This document shows, in pieces, positions 54,709 to 64,000 of a stretch of DNA of 64,000 bases. The notes beneath the pieces are model-generated. The model searched no databases, was not told the DNA's origin, and saw nothing but the letters and a program-made list of their open reading frames with translations. Made by a program: the position numbers and the translations under genes. This DNA is from Leptotrichia sp. OH3620_COT-345 (GTDB lineage Bacteria; Fusobacteriota; Fusobacteriia; Fusobacteriales; Leptotrichiaceae). Within the stretch, counting starts at the first letter, position 1. Each line of letters begins with the position of its first letter. Location: positions 1 to 64,000 of the forward strand of contig NZ_RQYW01000005.1 in assembly GCF_003932895.1 (NCBI RefSeq), in the 5' to 3' direction.

Positions 54709-54924
54709 ATGAGTAAATTTAATATATCGGAAACATTTAAAAACCTAATCACTGAATACAAAAAAATATACTGGCCAAATAAAAATGAAATTTTTCATGT
54801 AACTATAATAGTTCTGCTTATAACTTTGTTTGTTGCTTTATGTATATTGTTTTTCGATAATTCATTTGATTTTATACTTAATAGGTTGACTGCTATTTTA
54901 AAAAGTTTTTTAGGAGGCAGATAA
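54709..54924 (+). CDS. secE: Preprotein translocase subunit SecE
   Basis: A 71-residue SecE of the short, single-membrane-span type. The amphipathic helix region EYKKIYWPNKNEI precedes one transmembrane segment (about 30-53). It clamps SecY in the translocon. It is 24 bases after tRNA-Trp and directly before nusG. Confidence 0.95.
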   Translation: MSKFNISETFKNLITEYKKIYWPNKNEIFHVTIIVLLITLFVALCILFFDNSFDFILNRLTAILKSFLGGR

Positions 54925-54925
54925 A

Positions 54926-55543
54926 GTGAGTAATAAAATAAATGAAGAAGTTATGAATGAAGAGGTTATATATGAAAAAAAGTGGTATATAATCCACACT
55001 TATTCCGGTTATGAAAAAAAAGTGGCGACTGACCTGGAAAAAAGAATTGAGTCGCTAAATCTCACAGACAGAGTTTTCAGAATACTTGTTCCTGAAGAAG
55101 AAGTCCTTGAAGAAAAAAGAGGAAAGATGGTAAAAGTTCCCAGAAAGCTTTTTCCAAGTTATGTAATGGTAGAAATGCTGTCAATCAAGGAAGAAAATGA
55201 ATTGGGATTAGGATATCGTGTAGATAGTGAAGCGTGGTACATTATAAGAAATACAAACGGTGTTACGGGATTTGTAGGGGTAGGAAGTGATCCTATACCG
55301 TTATCAGATGAGGAAGCTGAAGAACTTCTGTCAAAAATAGGAATTACCGATGAAAATAAAGTGAAGTATAATATTGACTTTGAAATCGGTGAAAAAGTAA
55401 TAGTAAAAAAAGATTCATTCTTAGATCAGGAAGGAGAAGTGTCCGAAATAGATTATGAGCATGGAAGAGTAAAAGTTATGCTTGAAGTTTTTGGAAGGCT
55501 GACTCCTGTAGAATTTGAATATAATGAAATTGAAAAGAAATAA
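54926..55543 (+). CDS. nusG: Transcription termination/antitermination factor NusG
   Basis: NusG, 205 residues: NGN domain ([20 protein letters not shown]) and C-terminal KOW domain ([18 protein letters not shown]). The start is GTG 54926 with AGGAGG (54912-54917) 8 bases upstream, one base after the secE stop codon. Confidence 0.97.
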   Translation: MSNKINEEVMNEEVIYEKKWYIIHTYSGYEKKVATDLEKRIESLNLTDRVFRILVPEEEVLEEKRGKMVKVPRKLFPSYVMVEMLSIKEENELGLGYRVDSEAWYIIRNTNGVTGFVGVGSDPIPLSDEEAEELLSKIGITDENKVKYNIDFEIGEKVIVKKDSFLDQEGEVSEIDYEHGRVKVMLEVFGRLTPVEFEYNEIEKK

Positions 55544-55595
55544 CAAACCAAGAGTATTTAAAGAATAATGTTAGCAAAACTTTAATTTTAAAGAA

Positions 55596-55635
55596 AAGTG
55601 GGAGATTTAAAAAATTCAATTACCACAGAGGAGGA
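55596..55635 (+). promoter_or_regulatory. L1-type translational operator before rplK
   Basis: AAGTGGGAGATTT (55596-55608) resembles the L1-binding part of 23S rRNA (I recall AGGTGGGAGGCTTTGAAG in E. coli). GTGG can pair with CCAC just before the AGAGGAGG ribosome binding site. A homologous segment precedes rplA. The role is inferred. Confidence 0.6.
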
Positions 55636-55638
55636 AAA

Positions 55639-56064
55639 ATGGCTAAAGAAGTAATCGGAAAGATTAAATTACAATTGGAAGCAGGGAAAGCAAATCCTGC
55701 ACCACCTGTAGGACCTGCATTAGGACAGCACGGAGTAAATATTCCTGAATTTTGTAAAGCATTTAATGCTCAAACTCAAGATAAAATCGGATTTGTAATT
55801 CCGGTGGAAATATCAGTTTATGCAGATAGAAGTTTTACATTTGTATTGAAAACACCACCTGCATCGGATCTTTTGAAAAAAGCTGCTAAAACTCAAAAAG
55901 GAGCTGCTAATTCAAAAAAAGATACAGCAGGAAAAATTACAAAGGAACAATTGAAAGAAATTGCTGAAACAAAGATGCCTGACTTAAATGCGGGAAGTCT
56001 AGAAGCAGCTATGAACATAATTGCCGGGACTGCAAGAAGTATGGGAATAAAAATAGAAGAATAA
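55639..56064 (+). CDS. rplK: 50S ribosomal protein L11
   Basis: L11, 141 residues, the usual length. The N-terminal [20 protein letters not shown] and C-terminal [13 protein letters not shown] are typical. Ribosome binding site AGAGGAGG. It is followed by 167 bases containing a second L1-type site before rplA. Confidence 0.98.
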   Translation: MAKEVIGKIKLQLEAGKANPAPPVGPALGQHGVNIPEFCKAFNAQTQDKIGFVIPVEISVYADRSFTFVLKTPPASDLLKKAAKTQKGAANSKKDTAGKITKEQLKEIAETKMPDLNAGSLEAAMNIIAGTARSMGIKIEE

Positions 56065-56183
56065 GATTATATAGATTAAATATATAAATATATTCGAAAA
56101 GTTTTATATAAAATTAAAATATGAAACGGAATTGAAATCAAATAAATCAAATTTATTGTAAATATGTGAATAATTATTATATT

Positions 56184-56222
56184 AAGTGGAAGGTTTTTGA
56201 AAACCAATGACCACAGAGGAGG
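56184..56222 (+). promoter_or_regulatory. Second L1-type translational operator, before rplA
   Basis: AAGTGGAAGG followed by TTTTTGAAAACC (hairpin GGTTTT-TG-AAAACC), then ACCACAGAGGAGG-like sequence as in front of rplK. The order GTGG...CCAC and the ribosome binding site are the same as at 55596-55635. L1 could thereby repress its own synthesis (inference). Confidence 0.6.
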
Positions 56223-56231
56223 AAATAATAA

Positions 56232-56939
56232 ATGGCAAAAAGAGGAAAAAGATATAATGATATCTCTCAAAAAGTGGATAAAATGAAGGTTTATACTCCG
56301 GAGGAAGCACTTGAACTGGTTTTTGACACTAAAAGTGCTAAATTTACAGAAACTGTTGAACTGGCAATCAGACTTGGAGTAGATCCGAGACATGCTGATC
56401 AACAAGTAAGAGGTACAGTAGTATTACCGCATGGAACAGGAAAAACAATCAAAATACTTGTAATTACTTCAGGTGATAACATCCAGAAAGCATTGAATGC
56501 AGGAGCGGATTATGCCGGAGATGATGAATATATATCAAAAATTCAAGGCGGATGGATGGACTTTGACTTAGTAATAGCGACTCCCGATATGATGCCTAAA
56601 TTGGGGAAATTAGGGAAAACATTAGGGACTAAAGGATTAATGCCTAATCCTAAATCAGGAACGGTTACAACTGATGTTGAGAAAACAGTAGAAGAATTTA
56701 AAAAAGGTAAAGTAGCATTTAAAGTGGATAAATTAGGATCAATTCACCTTCCAATAGGAAAAGTAAATTTTGATAAGCAGGCTATAGTTGATAATTTTAA
56801 AGTAGCTTTAGATCAGATAATAAAATTAAAACCTGCAGCTTCAAAAGGACAATATTTAAGAACAGTTGCCATATCATTGACTATGGGGCCGGGAATTAAA
56901 ATTGATCCGCTATTGGCTGGGACTTTTGCTACAAAGTAA
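56232..56939 (+). CDS. rplA: 50S ribosomal protein L1
   Basis: L1, 235 residues. Hallmarks: [20 protein letters not shown], the [20 protein letters not shown] segment and [13 protein letters not shown]. Binds 23S rRNA at the L1 stalk and, in many bacteria, its own mRNA. Confidence 0.98.
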   Translation: MAKRGKRYNDISQKVDKMKVYTPEEALELVFDTKSAKFTETVELAIRLGVDPRHADQQVRGTVVLPHGTGKTIKILVITSGDNIQKALNAGADYAGDDEYISKIQGGWMDFDLVIATPDMMPKLGKLGKTLGTKGLMPNPKSGTVTTDVEKTVEEFKKGKVAFKVDKLGSIHLPIGKVNFDKQAIVDNFKVALDQIIKLKPAASKGQYLRTVAISLTMGPGIKIDPLLAGTFATK

Positions 56940-56950
56940 TTAAAAAAATC

Positions 56951-56979
56951 TTGACTTTTAAAAGAAAAAAAGTTATAAT
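56951..56979 (+). promoter_or_regulatory. Promoter of rplJL
   Basis: TTGACT (56951-56956), a 17-base spacer and TATAAT (56974-56979), shortly after the rplA stop codon. It starts a leader of about 200 nt. Confidence 0.85.
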
Positions 56980-57019
56980 TCTTTGTCAGGAAAATTTAAA
57001 GTAGTTTCAAATTTTTTTG

Positions 57020-57170
57020 AATAAATAACCAAAGACAGTAGGTAGACATGTTCTATAAACCCTACCGAGGTAATAATCATATACAGAATTTAAATATAAT
57101 TTTATTGTATTATACATTCGTTTTAGATATATACCTCTGGGCTTATTGTTTTTGTTTCAGAGGTTTTTAA
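57020..57170 (+). promoter_or_regulatory. L10 leader with attenuator-like hairpin
   Basis: The leader before rplJ has the layout of ribosomal-protein L10 leaders. ACCTCTGG (57133-57140) can pair with upstream CCGAGGT (57065-57071), or with downstream CAGAGGT (57158-57164), which is followed by TTTTT. The second fold is an intrinsic terminator. L10(L12)4 binding would choose between them. The leader class is known, its details here are inferred. Confidence 0.65.
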
Positions 57171-57188
57171 TATGAGGAGGTGAATAAA

Positions 57189-57731
57189 TTGCCGGCACAA
57201 TCAAAATTAGAAGCAGTTGAAAAGCTGACTGCCAAATTGAAAGATGCTAAAGCAATGGTTTTTGTTGATTATAGAGGAATCAGCGTAAATGAAGATACTG
57301 AACTGAGAAAACAAGCAAGAGAATCAGGAGTTGAATATTTTGTAGCTAAAAACAGACTTATGAAAATAGCTTTGAAATCAGTAGGTATTGACACGAACTT
57401 TGATGATTTATTAGAAGGTACAACATCATTTGCAATAGGTTATGAAGATGGAGTTGCACCATCCAAGTTGGTATTTAATTTCGGTAAAAAACTGAAAGAT
57501 AAATTGATTATCAAAGGCGGAATGTTAAGTGGAGACAGAGTTGATACTGATACTGTTGAAGCATTGGCTAAACTGCCGTCAAGAGAAGAGTTACTCGGTC
57601 AGATTGCGTATGGACTACTTTCTCCTGTCAGAATGTTAGCTGTAGGATTATCAAACTTAGCTGAAAAAATAGAGTCAGGTGAACCGTTAGAAGCAAAAAC
57701 TGAAGTGACAGAAGCTGTAGAAGCAAATTAA
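57189..57731 (+). CDS. rplJ: 50S ribosomal protein L10
   Basis: L10, 180 residues, base of the L7/L12 stalk. It begins (M)PAQSKLEAVEKLTAKLKDA; AMVFVDYRGI and FVAKNRLMKIAL are typical. The start is TTG 57189 because AGGAGG (57175-57180) is 8 bases upstream; a GTG at 57180 overlaps that site. Confidence 0.97.
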   Translation: MPAQSKLEAVEKLTAKLKDAKAMVFVDYRGISVNEDTELRKQARESGVEYFVAKNRLMKIALKSVGIDTNFDDLLEGTTSFAIGYEDGVAPSKLVFNFGKKLKDKLIIKGGMLSGDRVDTDTVEALAKLPSREELLGQIAYGLLSPVRMLAVGLSNLAEKIESGEPLEAKTEVTEAVEAN

Positions 57732-57775
57732 TTAAAAATAAAAAACATGAATAAATTATTAGGAGGATAGAAATA

Positions 57776-58150
57776 ATGGCATTTAATAAAGAACAATTTA
57801 TAGAAGATTTAAAAAGCATGTCTGTACTTGAATTAAAAGAAGTAGTAGAGGCAATCGAAGAAACGTTTGGAGTTTCTGCACAACCTGTAGCTGTCGCGGG
57901 AGGAGCTGCAGCAGGAGGAGCAGGAGCTGCTGAAGAAAAAACAGAATTTGATGTAATTCTTGTATCTGCAGGAGCTGCGAAACTTGCAGTTATTAAAGAA
58001 GTAAGAGGAATAACTGGATTAGGTCTGAAAGAAGCTAAAGAATTAGTTGAAGCCGGAGGAAAAGCAGTGAAAGAAGGGGTTTCCAAAGATGAAGCTGAAG
58101 CTTTAAAAGCACAGCTTGAAGGTGCAGGAGCAACTATAGAATTAAAATAG
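57776..58150 (+). CDS. rplL: 50S ribosomal protein L7/L12
   Basis: L7/L12, 124 residues: N-terminal dimer domain, Ala/Gly-rich hinge ([20 protein letters not shown]) and C-terminal factor-binding domain ([19 protein letters not shown]). Ribosome binding site TAGGAGG. Confidence 0.98.
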   Translation: MAFNKEQFIEDLKSMSVLELKEVVEAIEETFGVSAQPVAVAGGAAAGGAGAAEEKTEFDVILVSAGAAKLAVIKEVRGITGLGLKEAKELVEAGGKAVKEGVSKDEAEALKAQLEGAGATIELK

Positions 58151-58168
58151 CAATAAACAATTTATAGT

Positions 58169-58203
58169 AAAGACACTCTTCTTAGAGAGAGTGTCTTTTT
58201 CCA
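58169..58203 (+). terminator. rplL-rpoB attenuator
   Basis: AAAGACACTCT (58169-58179) pairs with AGAGTGTCTTT (58188-58198), followed by Ts. It lies 18 bases after rplL. Partial readthrough at this position is known in other bacteria to set the ratio of ribosomal protein to RNA polymerase. Confidence 0.85.
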
Positions 58204-58354
58204 CTATAAAATTGAGTAGATTACCATAAAAGGCGGAAAGCCTTTGTTTATAAGTTGTTAAGATGTCGGAATTTATTCTTTGTTGTATTAATTTTTAAGT
58301 TAAAATTAAATTAATTCGAGGATATGTTCTTTAATATAGGGAGGAATTTTTTAA

Positions 58355-61300
58355 ATGAACAAACTTATTGAAAGATATAGTTTTGGGAAAATAATAGATA
58401 GAGGAGAAATGCCTCATTTTTTGGAATTTCAAATAAACTCTTATGAAGATTTTTTACAAGCTAAAGTAATACCGCAAAAAAGAGAAAATAAAGGCTTAGA
58501 GGGAATTTTCAATGAAATTTTTCCAATTGAATCAAGTAACGGTTTATTAAAACTGGAGTATTTATGGTATGAAATACATGATAACGACGAACCTCTGAAT
58601 GACGAACTGGAATGTAAAAAAAGAGGAAAAACATATTCAGGACAGTTAAAAGTAAGACTAAAACTGACAAATAAAAGAACTCAGGAAATACAGGAAACAT
58701 TAGTACATTTTGGAGATATACCGTTAATGACTGAGCAAGCTACATTTGTGATTAACGGAGCTGAAAGAGTCGTTGTTTCACAATTACATAGATCGCCGGG
58801 TGTCACTTTTAATAAAGAGTTAAATATTCAAACTGGTAAAGATGTGTTTATTGGGAAAATAATTCCGTATAAAGGAACATGGCTGGAGTTTGAAACTGAT
58901 AAAAACGATATTTTAAATGTAAAAATTGATAGAAGAAAGAAAGTATTAGCTACAGTGTTTTTAAAAGCTGTGGATTTTTTCAATGATAATGCGGAAATAA
59001 TGGATGAATTTTTTGAAGTGAAGGAAATAGAATTGACTCCTCTTTATAAAAAATATAAAGGTGAGGAGCTTGAAGATATACTTAGAAGCAAGCTTGAAGG
59101 AAGCTTTAATAAGGAAGACATTTTAGATGAAGAAACCGGGGAATTTATTTCTGAAGCTGAAGAACTTATAGATAGTGTAGTTGTTGAAAAATTGATTGAA
59201 AATAAAGTCGAAAAAATAAAAATGTGGGAAGTAAAACCTGAAGACAGAGTAATAGCTAATTCACTAATACATGATAGCACAAAGACTAATGATGAGGCAG
59301 TTATAGAAGTATTCAGAAAATTGAGACCGGGAGATTTGGTAACTGTAGAAAGTGCCAGATCACTTGTAAAACAGATGTTCTTTAATCCTCAAAGATATGA
59401 TTTGGCAAACGTGGGAAGATATAAAATAAACAAGCGCCTTAAACTTGACTTACCCGAAGATGAAATAGTACTGACGAAAGAGGATGTACTTCAGACAATA
59501 AATTATGTAAGAAACCTTGCAAACGGAGAAGGATATACAGATGATATTGACAATCTTTCCAACAGAAGGGTGAGAGGAGTTGGAGAATTGCTCTCTATAC
59601 AGGTTAAGGGTGGAATGATGAAAATGGCTAAAATGGTTAAGGAAAAAATGACTATTCAGGACATTACGACTCTAACACCTCAAAGTTTGCTAAACACAAA
59701 ACCTTTAAATGCTCTAATTCTTGAATTTTTTGGAAGCGGACAATTGTCTCAATTTATGGATCAATCGAATCCTCTTGCCGAACTGACACATAAAAGAAGA
59801 ATATCAGCATTGGGACCAGGGGGACTTTCAAGAGAAAGAGCGGGATTTGAAGTTCGTGACGTTCACAATTCACACTATGGAAGAATTTGTCCTATAGAAA
59901 CACCGGAAGGACCAAACATAGGTCTTATAGGGTCTCTTTCCACATATGGGAAAGTGAATAAATACGGATTTATAGAAACTCCGTTTGTAAAAATAGAAAA
60001 TGGAAAAGCAAATTTTAATGACATAGAATATTTAGGTGCGGATGAAGAAGAAGGGCTTTTTATTGCACAGGCTGATACACTTATTGATGAGGACGGGAAT
60101 TTTTTGACTGATGAAGTTGTATGTAGATATGGTGAAGAAATAGTTCATATTGAAAAATCAAAGGTAGATCTTCTGGATGTTTCGCCTAAGCAGCTTGTAT
60201 CAGTATCGGCAGGATTAATACCATTTCTTGAACATGATGATGCCAACAGGGCACTAATGGGATCAAATATGCAACGACAGGCTGTGCCTCTATTAAAAAC
60301 CGAAGCACCTTATGTAGGAACGGGGCTTGAAAGAAAAGTGGCAATAGATTCGGGAGCGGTAATAACTTCAAAAGCTACAGGAAAAGTTACATATGTCGAT
60401 GCAAATAAAATTATAGTGACTGATAAAACGGGTAAAGAATATACTCACAGATTACTGAACTTTGAAAAGTCAAATCAATCAATGTGTTTACATCAAAAGC
60501 CTATTACTGATGTAGGTGTAAAAGTAAAAAAAGGTGATATTATTGCAGACGGACCTTCAACAGCCGGAGGAGATTTGGCTCTCGGAAAAAATATACTTTT
60601 GGCATTTATGCCTTGGGAAGGGTATAATTTCGAGGATGCGATTTTAATATCTGAAAGACTGAGAAAAGATGATGTATTTACGTCACTCCACATAGAAGAA
60701 TTTGATATTGAAGCGAGAACTACAAAACTTGGAGATGAAGAAATAACAAGGGAAATTCCTAACGTTTCTGAAGAAGCATTGAGAAACCTTGACGAAAATG
60801 GAATAATAAGAATAGGTGCTCATGTAACTCCTGATGATATTCTTGTGGGAAAAGTAACACCTAAAGGTGAAAGTGAACCTCCTGCAGAAGAAAAACTTTT
60901 AAGGGCTATTTTCGGAGAAAAGGCAAAAGATGTTAGAGATACATCATTAAGATTGCCTCACGGAGTAAAAGGAACAGTTGTAGATGTCCTTGAATTATCT
61001 AAAGAAAATGGAGATGATTTAAAGGCAGGAGTAAATAAACTTGTAAGAGTATATATAGCAGAAAAAAGAAAAATAATGGTTGGAGATAAAATGTCCGGAC
61101 GTCATGGAAATAAAGGGGTTGTTTCAAGAGTATTGCCTATCGAAGATATGCCGCATTTGGAAAATGGAACTCCGATAGATGTATGTATAAATCCTCTTGG
61201 AGTACCGTCACGTATGAATATAGGGCAGGTATTGGAAGTGCATTTGGGGCTTGCCATAGGAGATATTGATAAATATGTAGCGACACCTGTATTTGACGGA

Positions 61301-61801
61301 GCGGGAGAAGAAGATGTGAAAGACTATCTGGAAGAAGCGGGATACAGCCGAACGGGTAAAGTAAAGCTTATAGACGGAAGAACGGGAGAACCTTTTGATA
61401 ATCCCGTAACAGTTGGAAGAATGTATATGCTGAAACTTCATCACCTTGTTGAAGATAAAATGCATGCAAGAGCAATAGGACCTTATTCACTGGTAACTCA
61501 ACAACCTTTGGGAGGAAAAGCACAGTTTGGAGGACAAAGATTGGGAGAAATGGAAGTATGGGCTCTTGAGGCATACGGAGCTTCAAATATACTTCAGGAA
61601 ATGCTTACTGTAAAATCTGACGATATAAGCGGAAGAACAAAAACATATGAAGCAATAGTAAAAGGACAATCGATGCCTGAAGCCGATGCACCTGAATCAT
61701 TTAAAGTATTAATAAAGGAATTTCAGTCTTTAGGACTTGATGTAACTCTTTACGATAAAGAAGGAGAAGCAATAGAACTGGATAAAAATACAGAACTGTA
61801 A
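58355..61801 (+). CDS. rpoB: DNA-directed RNA polymerase subunit beta
   Basis: The beta subunit, 1148 residues, close to the shorter bacterial forms (no large lineage inserts). Motifs: [20 protein letters not shown] (rifampicin region), [12 protein letters not shown], and [21 protein letters not shown] precedes the ATG. The following gene is not rpoC but a BPL_N-domain gene, which is unusual. Confidence 0.99.
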   Translation: MNKLIERYSFGKIIDRGEMPHFLEFQINSYEDFLQAKVIPQKRENKGLEGIFNEIFPIESSNGLLKLEYLWYEIHDNDEPLNDELECKKRGKTYSGQLKVRLKLTNKRTQEIQETLVHFGDIPLMTEQATFVINGAERVVVSQLHRSPGVTFNKELNIQTGKDVFIGKIIPYKGTWLEFETDKNDILNVKIDRRKKVLATVFLKAVDFFNDNAEIMDEFFEVKEIELTPLYKKYKGEELEDILRSKLEGSFNKEDILDEETGEFISEAEELIDSVVVEKLIENKVEKIKMWEVKPEDRVIANSLIHDSTKTNDEAVIEVFRKLRPGDLVTVESARSLVKQMFFNPQRYDLANVGRYKINKRLKLDLPEDEIVLTKEDVLQTINYVRNLANGEGYTDDIDNLSNRRVRGVGELLSIQVKGGMMKMAKMVKEKMTIQDITTLTPQSLLNTKPLNALILEFFGSGQLSQFMDQSNPLAELTHKRRISALGPGGLSRERAGFEVRDVHNSHYGRICPIETPEGPNIGLIGSLSTYGKVNKYGFIETPFVKIENGKANFNDIEYLGADEEEGLFIAQADTLIDEDGNFLTDEVVCRYGEEIVHIEKSKVDLLDVSPKQLVSVSAGLIPFLEHDDANRALMGSNMQRQAVPLLKTEAPYVGTGLERKVAIDSGAVITSKATGKVTYVDANKIIVTDKTGKEYTHRLLNFEKSNQSMCLHQKPITDVGVKVKKGDIIADGPSTAGGDLALGKNILLAFMPWEGYNFEDAILISERLRKDDVFTSLHIEEFDIEARTTKLGDEEITREIPNVSEEALRNLDENGIIRIGAHVTPDDILVGKVTPKGESEPPAEEKLLRAIFGEKAKDVRDTSLRLPHGVKGTVVDVLELSKENGDDLKAGVNKLVRVYIAEKRKIMVGDKMSGRHGNKGVVSRVLPIEDMPHLENGTPIDVCINPLGVPSRMNIGQVLEVHLGLAIGDIDKYVATPVFDGAGEEDVKDYLEEAGYSRTGKVKLIDGRTGEPFDNPVTVGRMYMLKLHHLVEDKMHARAIGPYSLVTQQPLGGKAQFGGQRLGEMEVWALEAYGASNILQEMLTVKSDDISGRTKTYEAIVKGQSMPEADAPESFKVLIKEFQSLGLDVTLYDKEGEAIELDKNTEL

Positions 61802-61910
61802 TTGCATTTAGGATAGAAATTGTAAATTTTAAAATTGATTTATAAGGTATATTAAAGTTTAAATTAGTATAAATTATAACTGAAATATTTTAAAAATAAT
61901 TCGGAGAAAA

Positions 61911-62693
61911 ATGAAAAGACGGATATTAATTTATGCAGATGAAGGAACAAGTGAAATCGGTGTTTCTTCTCTGCTTACGGCATGTAAAACTAAATTGGGA
62001 CTGGAAGCAAAGAGAGTCAGTTCAGAAGATATAAAAAACGGAATTTTAAAAACAACAGATATATTTGTAATCCCGGGAGGAGCAGACATACCTTACTGTA
62101 AAAAATTGAACGGTGAAGGAAATCGGAAAATAATCGAGTATGTAGATGCAGGAGGTCTATATATAGGTATTTGTGCAGGAGCTTATTATGCTTGCCGAAG
62201 AATAAATTTCAAAGGTGAGGAGTATACTATTAAAGGTGAAAGGGAACTCGGATTTTTTCAAGGAACTGCAAAAGGTTCTCTGGCTTCATTGACAAATGGG
62301 AATTATTTTAATGAAAAAAGCAATTCCAAGAAAATGGTTTCATTAAAATTCAAAGGAAAATCTGAAATATATAAAAACGAAGTGTATTATTATCATGGCG
62401 GACCTACATTTATTCCGGATAAGGAAGGGAAAATTGATAATAAATATAGCGAGAGAAATTATCAAATAATAGCCCGATTCAGAAATGGAATGCCTGCAAT
62501 AATAGCAGGTACAAAAGGTAAAGGAAAATATTTTTTATCAAGTATACATTTCGAATTACAGAAAAATATCTATGAGGAACTGGTTGTAAAAAAAACAGGT
62601 AAAGCTGACTATCCCATAGAAAAAGAAATATGCAAATATATGAAGAGTAACTACGGAGACAGAATTTGGGAAGAAATAAGAAAAATAATCTGA
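61911..62693 (+). CDS. BPL_N-domain (glutamine-amidotransferase-like) protein inserted between rpoB and rpoC
   Basis: A 260-residue protein of the type named after the N-terminal domain of fungal biotin-protein ligases (BPL_N), a class I amidotransferase-like fold. Features: ILIYADEGTSEIGVSS at the start, FVIPGGADIPYC, the nucleophile-elbow-like LYIGICAGAYYACRR with Cys near residue 87, and a late LSSIHFEL histidine. It contains no ligase domain. It lies 109 bases after rpoB and 174 before rpoC in the same direction; AGGAG-like CGGAGAA precedes the ATG. Reaction unknown. Confidence 0.8.
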   Translation: MKRRILIYADEGTSEIGVSSLLTACKTKLGLEAKRVSSEDIKNGILKTTDIFVIPGGADIPYCKKLNGEGNRKIIEYVDAGGLYIGICAGAYYACRRINFKGEEYTIKGERELGFFQGTAKGSLASLTNGNYFNEKSNSKKMVSLKFKGKSEIYKNEVYYYHGGPTFIPDKEGKIDNKYSERNYQIIARFRNGMPAIIAGTKGKGKYFLSSIHFELQKNIYEELVVKKTGKADYPIEKEICKYMKSNYGDRIWEEIRKII

Positions 62694-62831
62694 TAAAAAT
62701 TTAAAAATTATCAATTTTATAAAAAATATATCGAAAACATACTGTAAATAACAAATTCAAAATTATAAATTATTTAAAATTTACAAAAATTATTCAAACT
62801 TTAAAGATATAGTTTTGCCGTTTTTAATTAA

Positions 62832-64000
<1,169 letters not shown>

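Overview
The window is very AT-rich and comes from a diderm, fermentative bacterium. A Fusobacteriota member of the Leptotrichiaceae (Leptotrichia-like) fits best. The reasons are strong AT codon bias, many PTS and amino-sugar genes, a FadL-type outer-membrane protein, stand-alone DUF438 and DUF1858 redox proteins, a type III-A CRISPR locus and the canonical secE-nusG-rplKAJL-rpoBC block. The genus is an inference; no 16S rRNA gene is present.

Layout. (1) 1-6.6 kb holds amino-sugar and murein salvage genes: an RpiR regulator, divergent ldcA plus an M19 dipeptidase, nanE, a PTS EIICB and a YhcH-type protein. (2) 6.7-14.4 kb is a complete, rearranged yhf operon (yhfZ-Y-U-T-php-S-X-W) with a clear promoter, a candidate operator and a strong terminator. 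Its pathway is unknown to me. (3) 14.5-23.7 kb is a decay zone: an orphan C-terminal remnant, a divergent SDR/HxlR pair, then four consecutive broken genes (PTS EIICB, RpiR regulator, GH4 6-phospho-glycosidase, nagA). An intact DUF438/PAS protein with a duplicated C-terminal module follows, then a broken PduO-type adenosyltransferase. (4) 24-28.1 kb carries an OYE-family oxidoreductase, a MarR regulator and a two-gene OpuC-type osmolyte transporter, then a candidate small RNA. (5) 28.9-37.4 kb is a type III-A CRISPR effector operon (cas10-csm2-csm3-csm4-csm5-cas6). A second, Cas6b-like gene is flanked by inverted copies of a ~150-bp MITE-like element. No repeat-spacer array, cas1/cas2 or csm6 lies in the window. 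(6) 37.5-53 kb is mostly housekeeping: pnp, pgsA, yggT, dgt, a TrmB-type regulator, pdxS/pdxT, glgP and convergent malQ with a repeat-filled gap, a broken lipase-like gene, a DUF1858 protein and a FadL-type porin. (7) 53-64 kb runs nadR, rpmG, tRNA-Trp, secE, nusG, rplK, rplA, rplJ, rplL, rpoB, a BPL_N-domain gene and rpoC (cut by the window end).

How the genes work together. Region 1 looks able to import and convert ManNAc-type sugars (PTS, then NanE to GlcNAc-6-P) and to trim murein peptides. Region 2 combines a transporter, a soluble glycine-rich partner, a PRD protein, a regulator and four enzymes (two PLP enzymes, a PTE-like hydrolase, a phosphomutase-like metalloenzyme), which reads as one uncharacterised catabolic pathway. 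The type III-A complex appears complete and its Cas10 cyclase motif is intact, so it must use arrays, and possibly cyclic-oligoadenylate effectors, encoded elsewhere. The ribosomal block shows translational and attenuation control: two sites resembling the L1-binding region of 23S rRNA, an L10 leader with competing hairpins, and an rplL-rpoB attenuator.

The strongest candidates for new biology are the yhf pathway, the MITE-bracketed second Cas6, the candidate sRNA at 28280-28393 and the extra gene between rpoB and rpoC.
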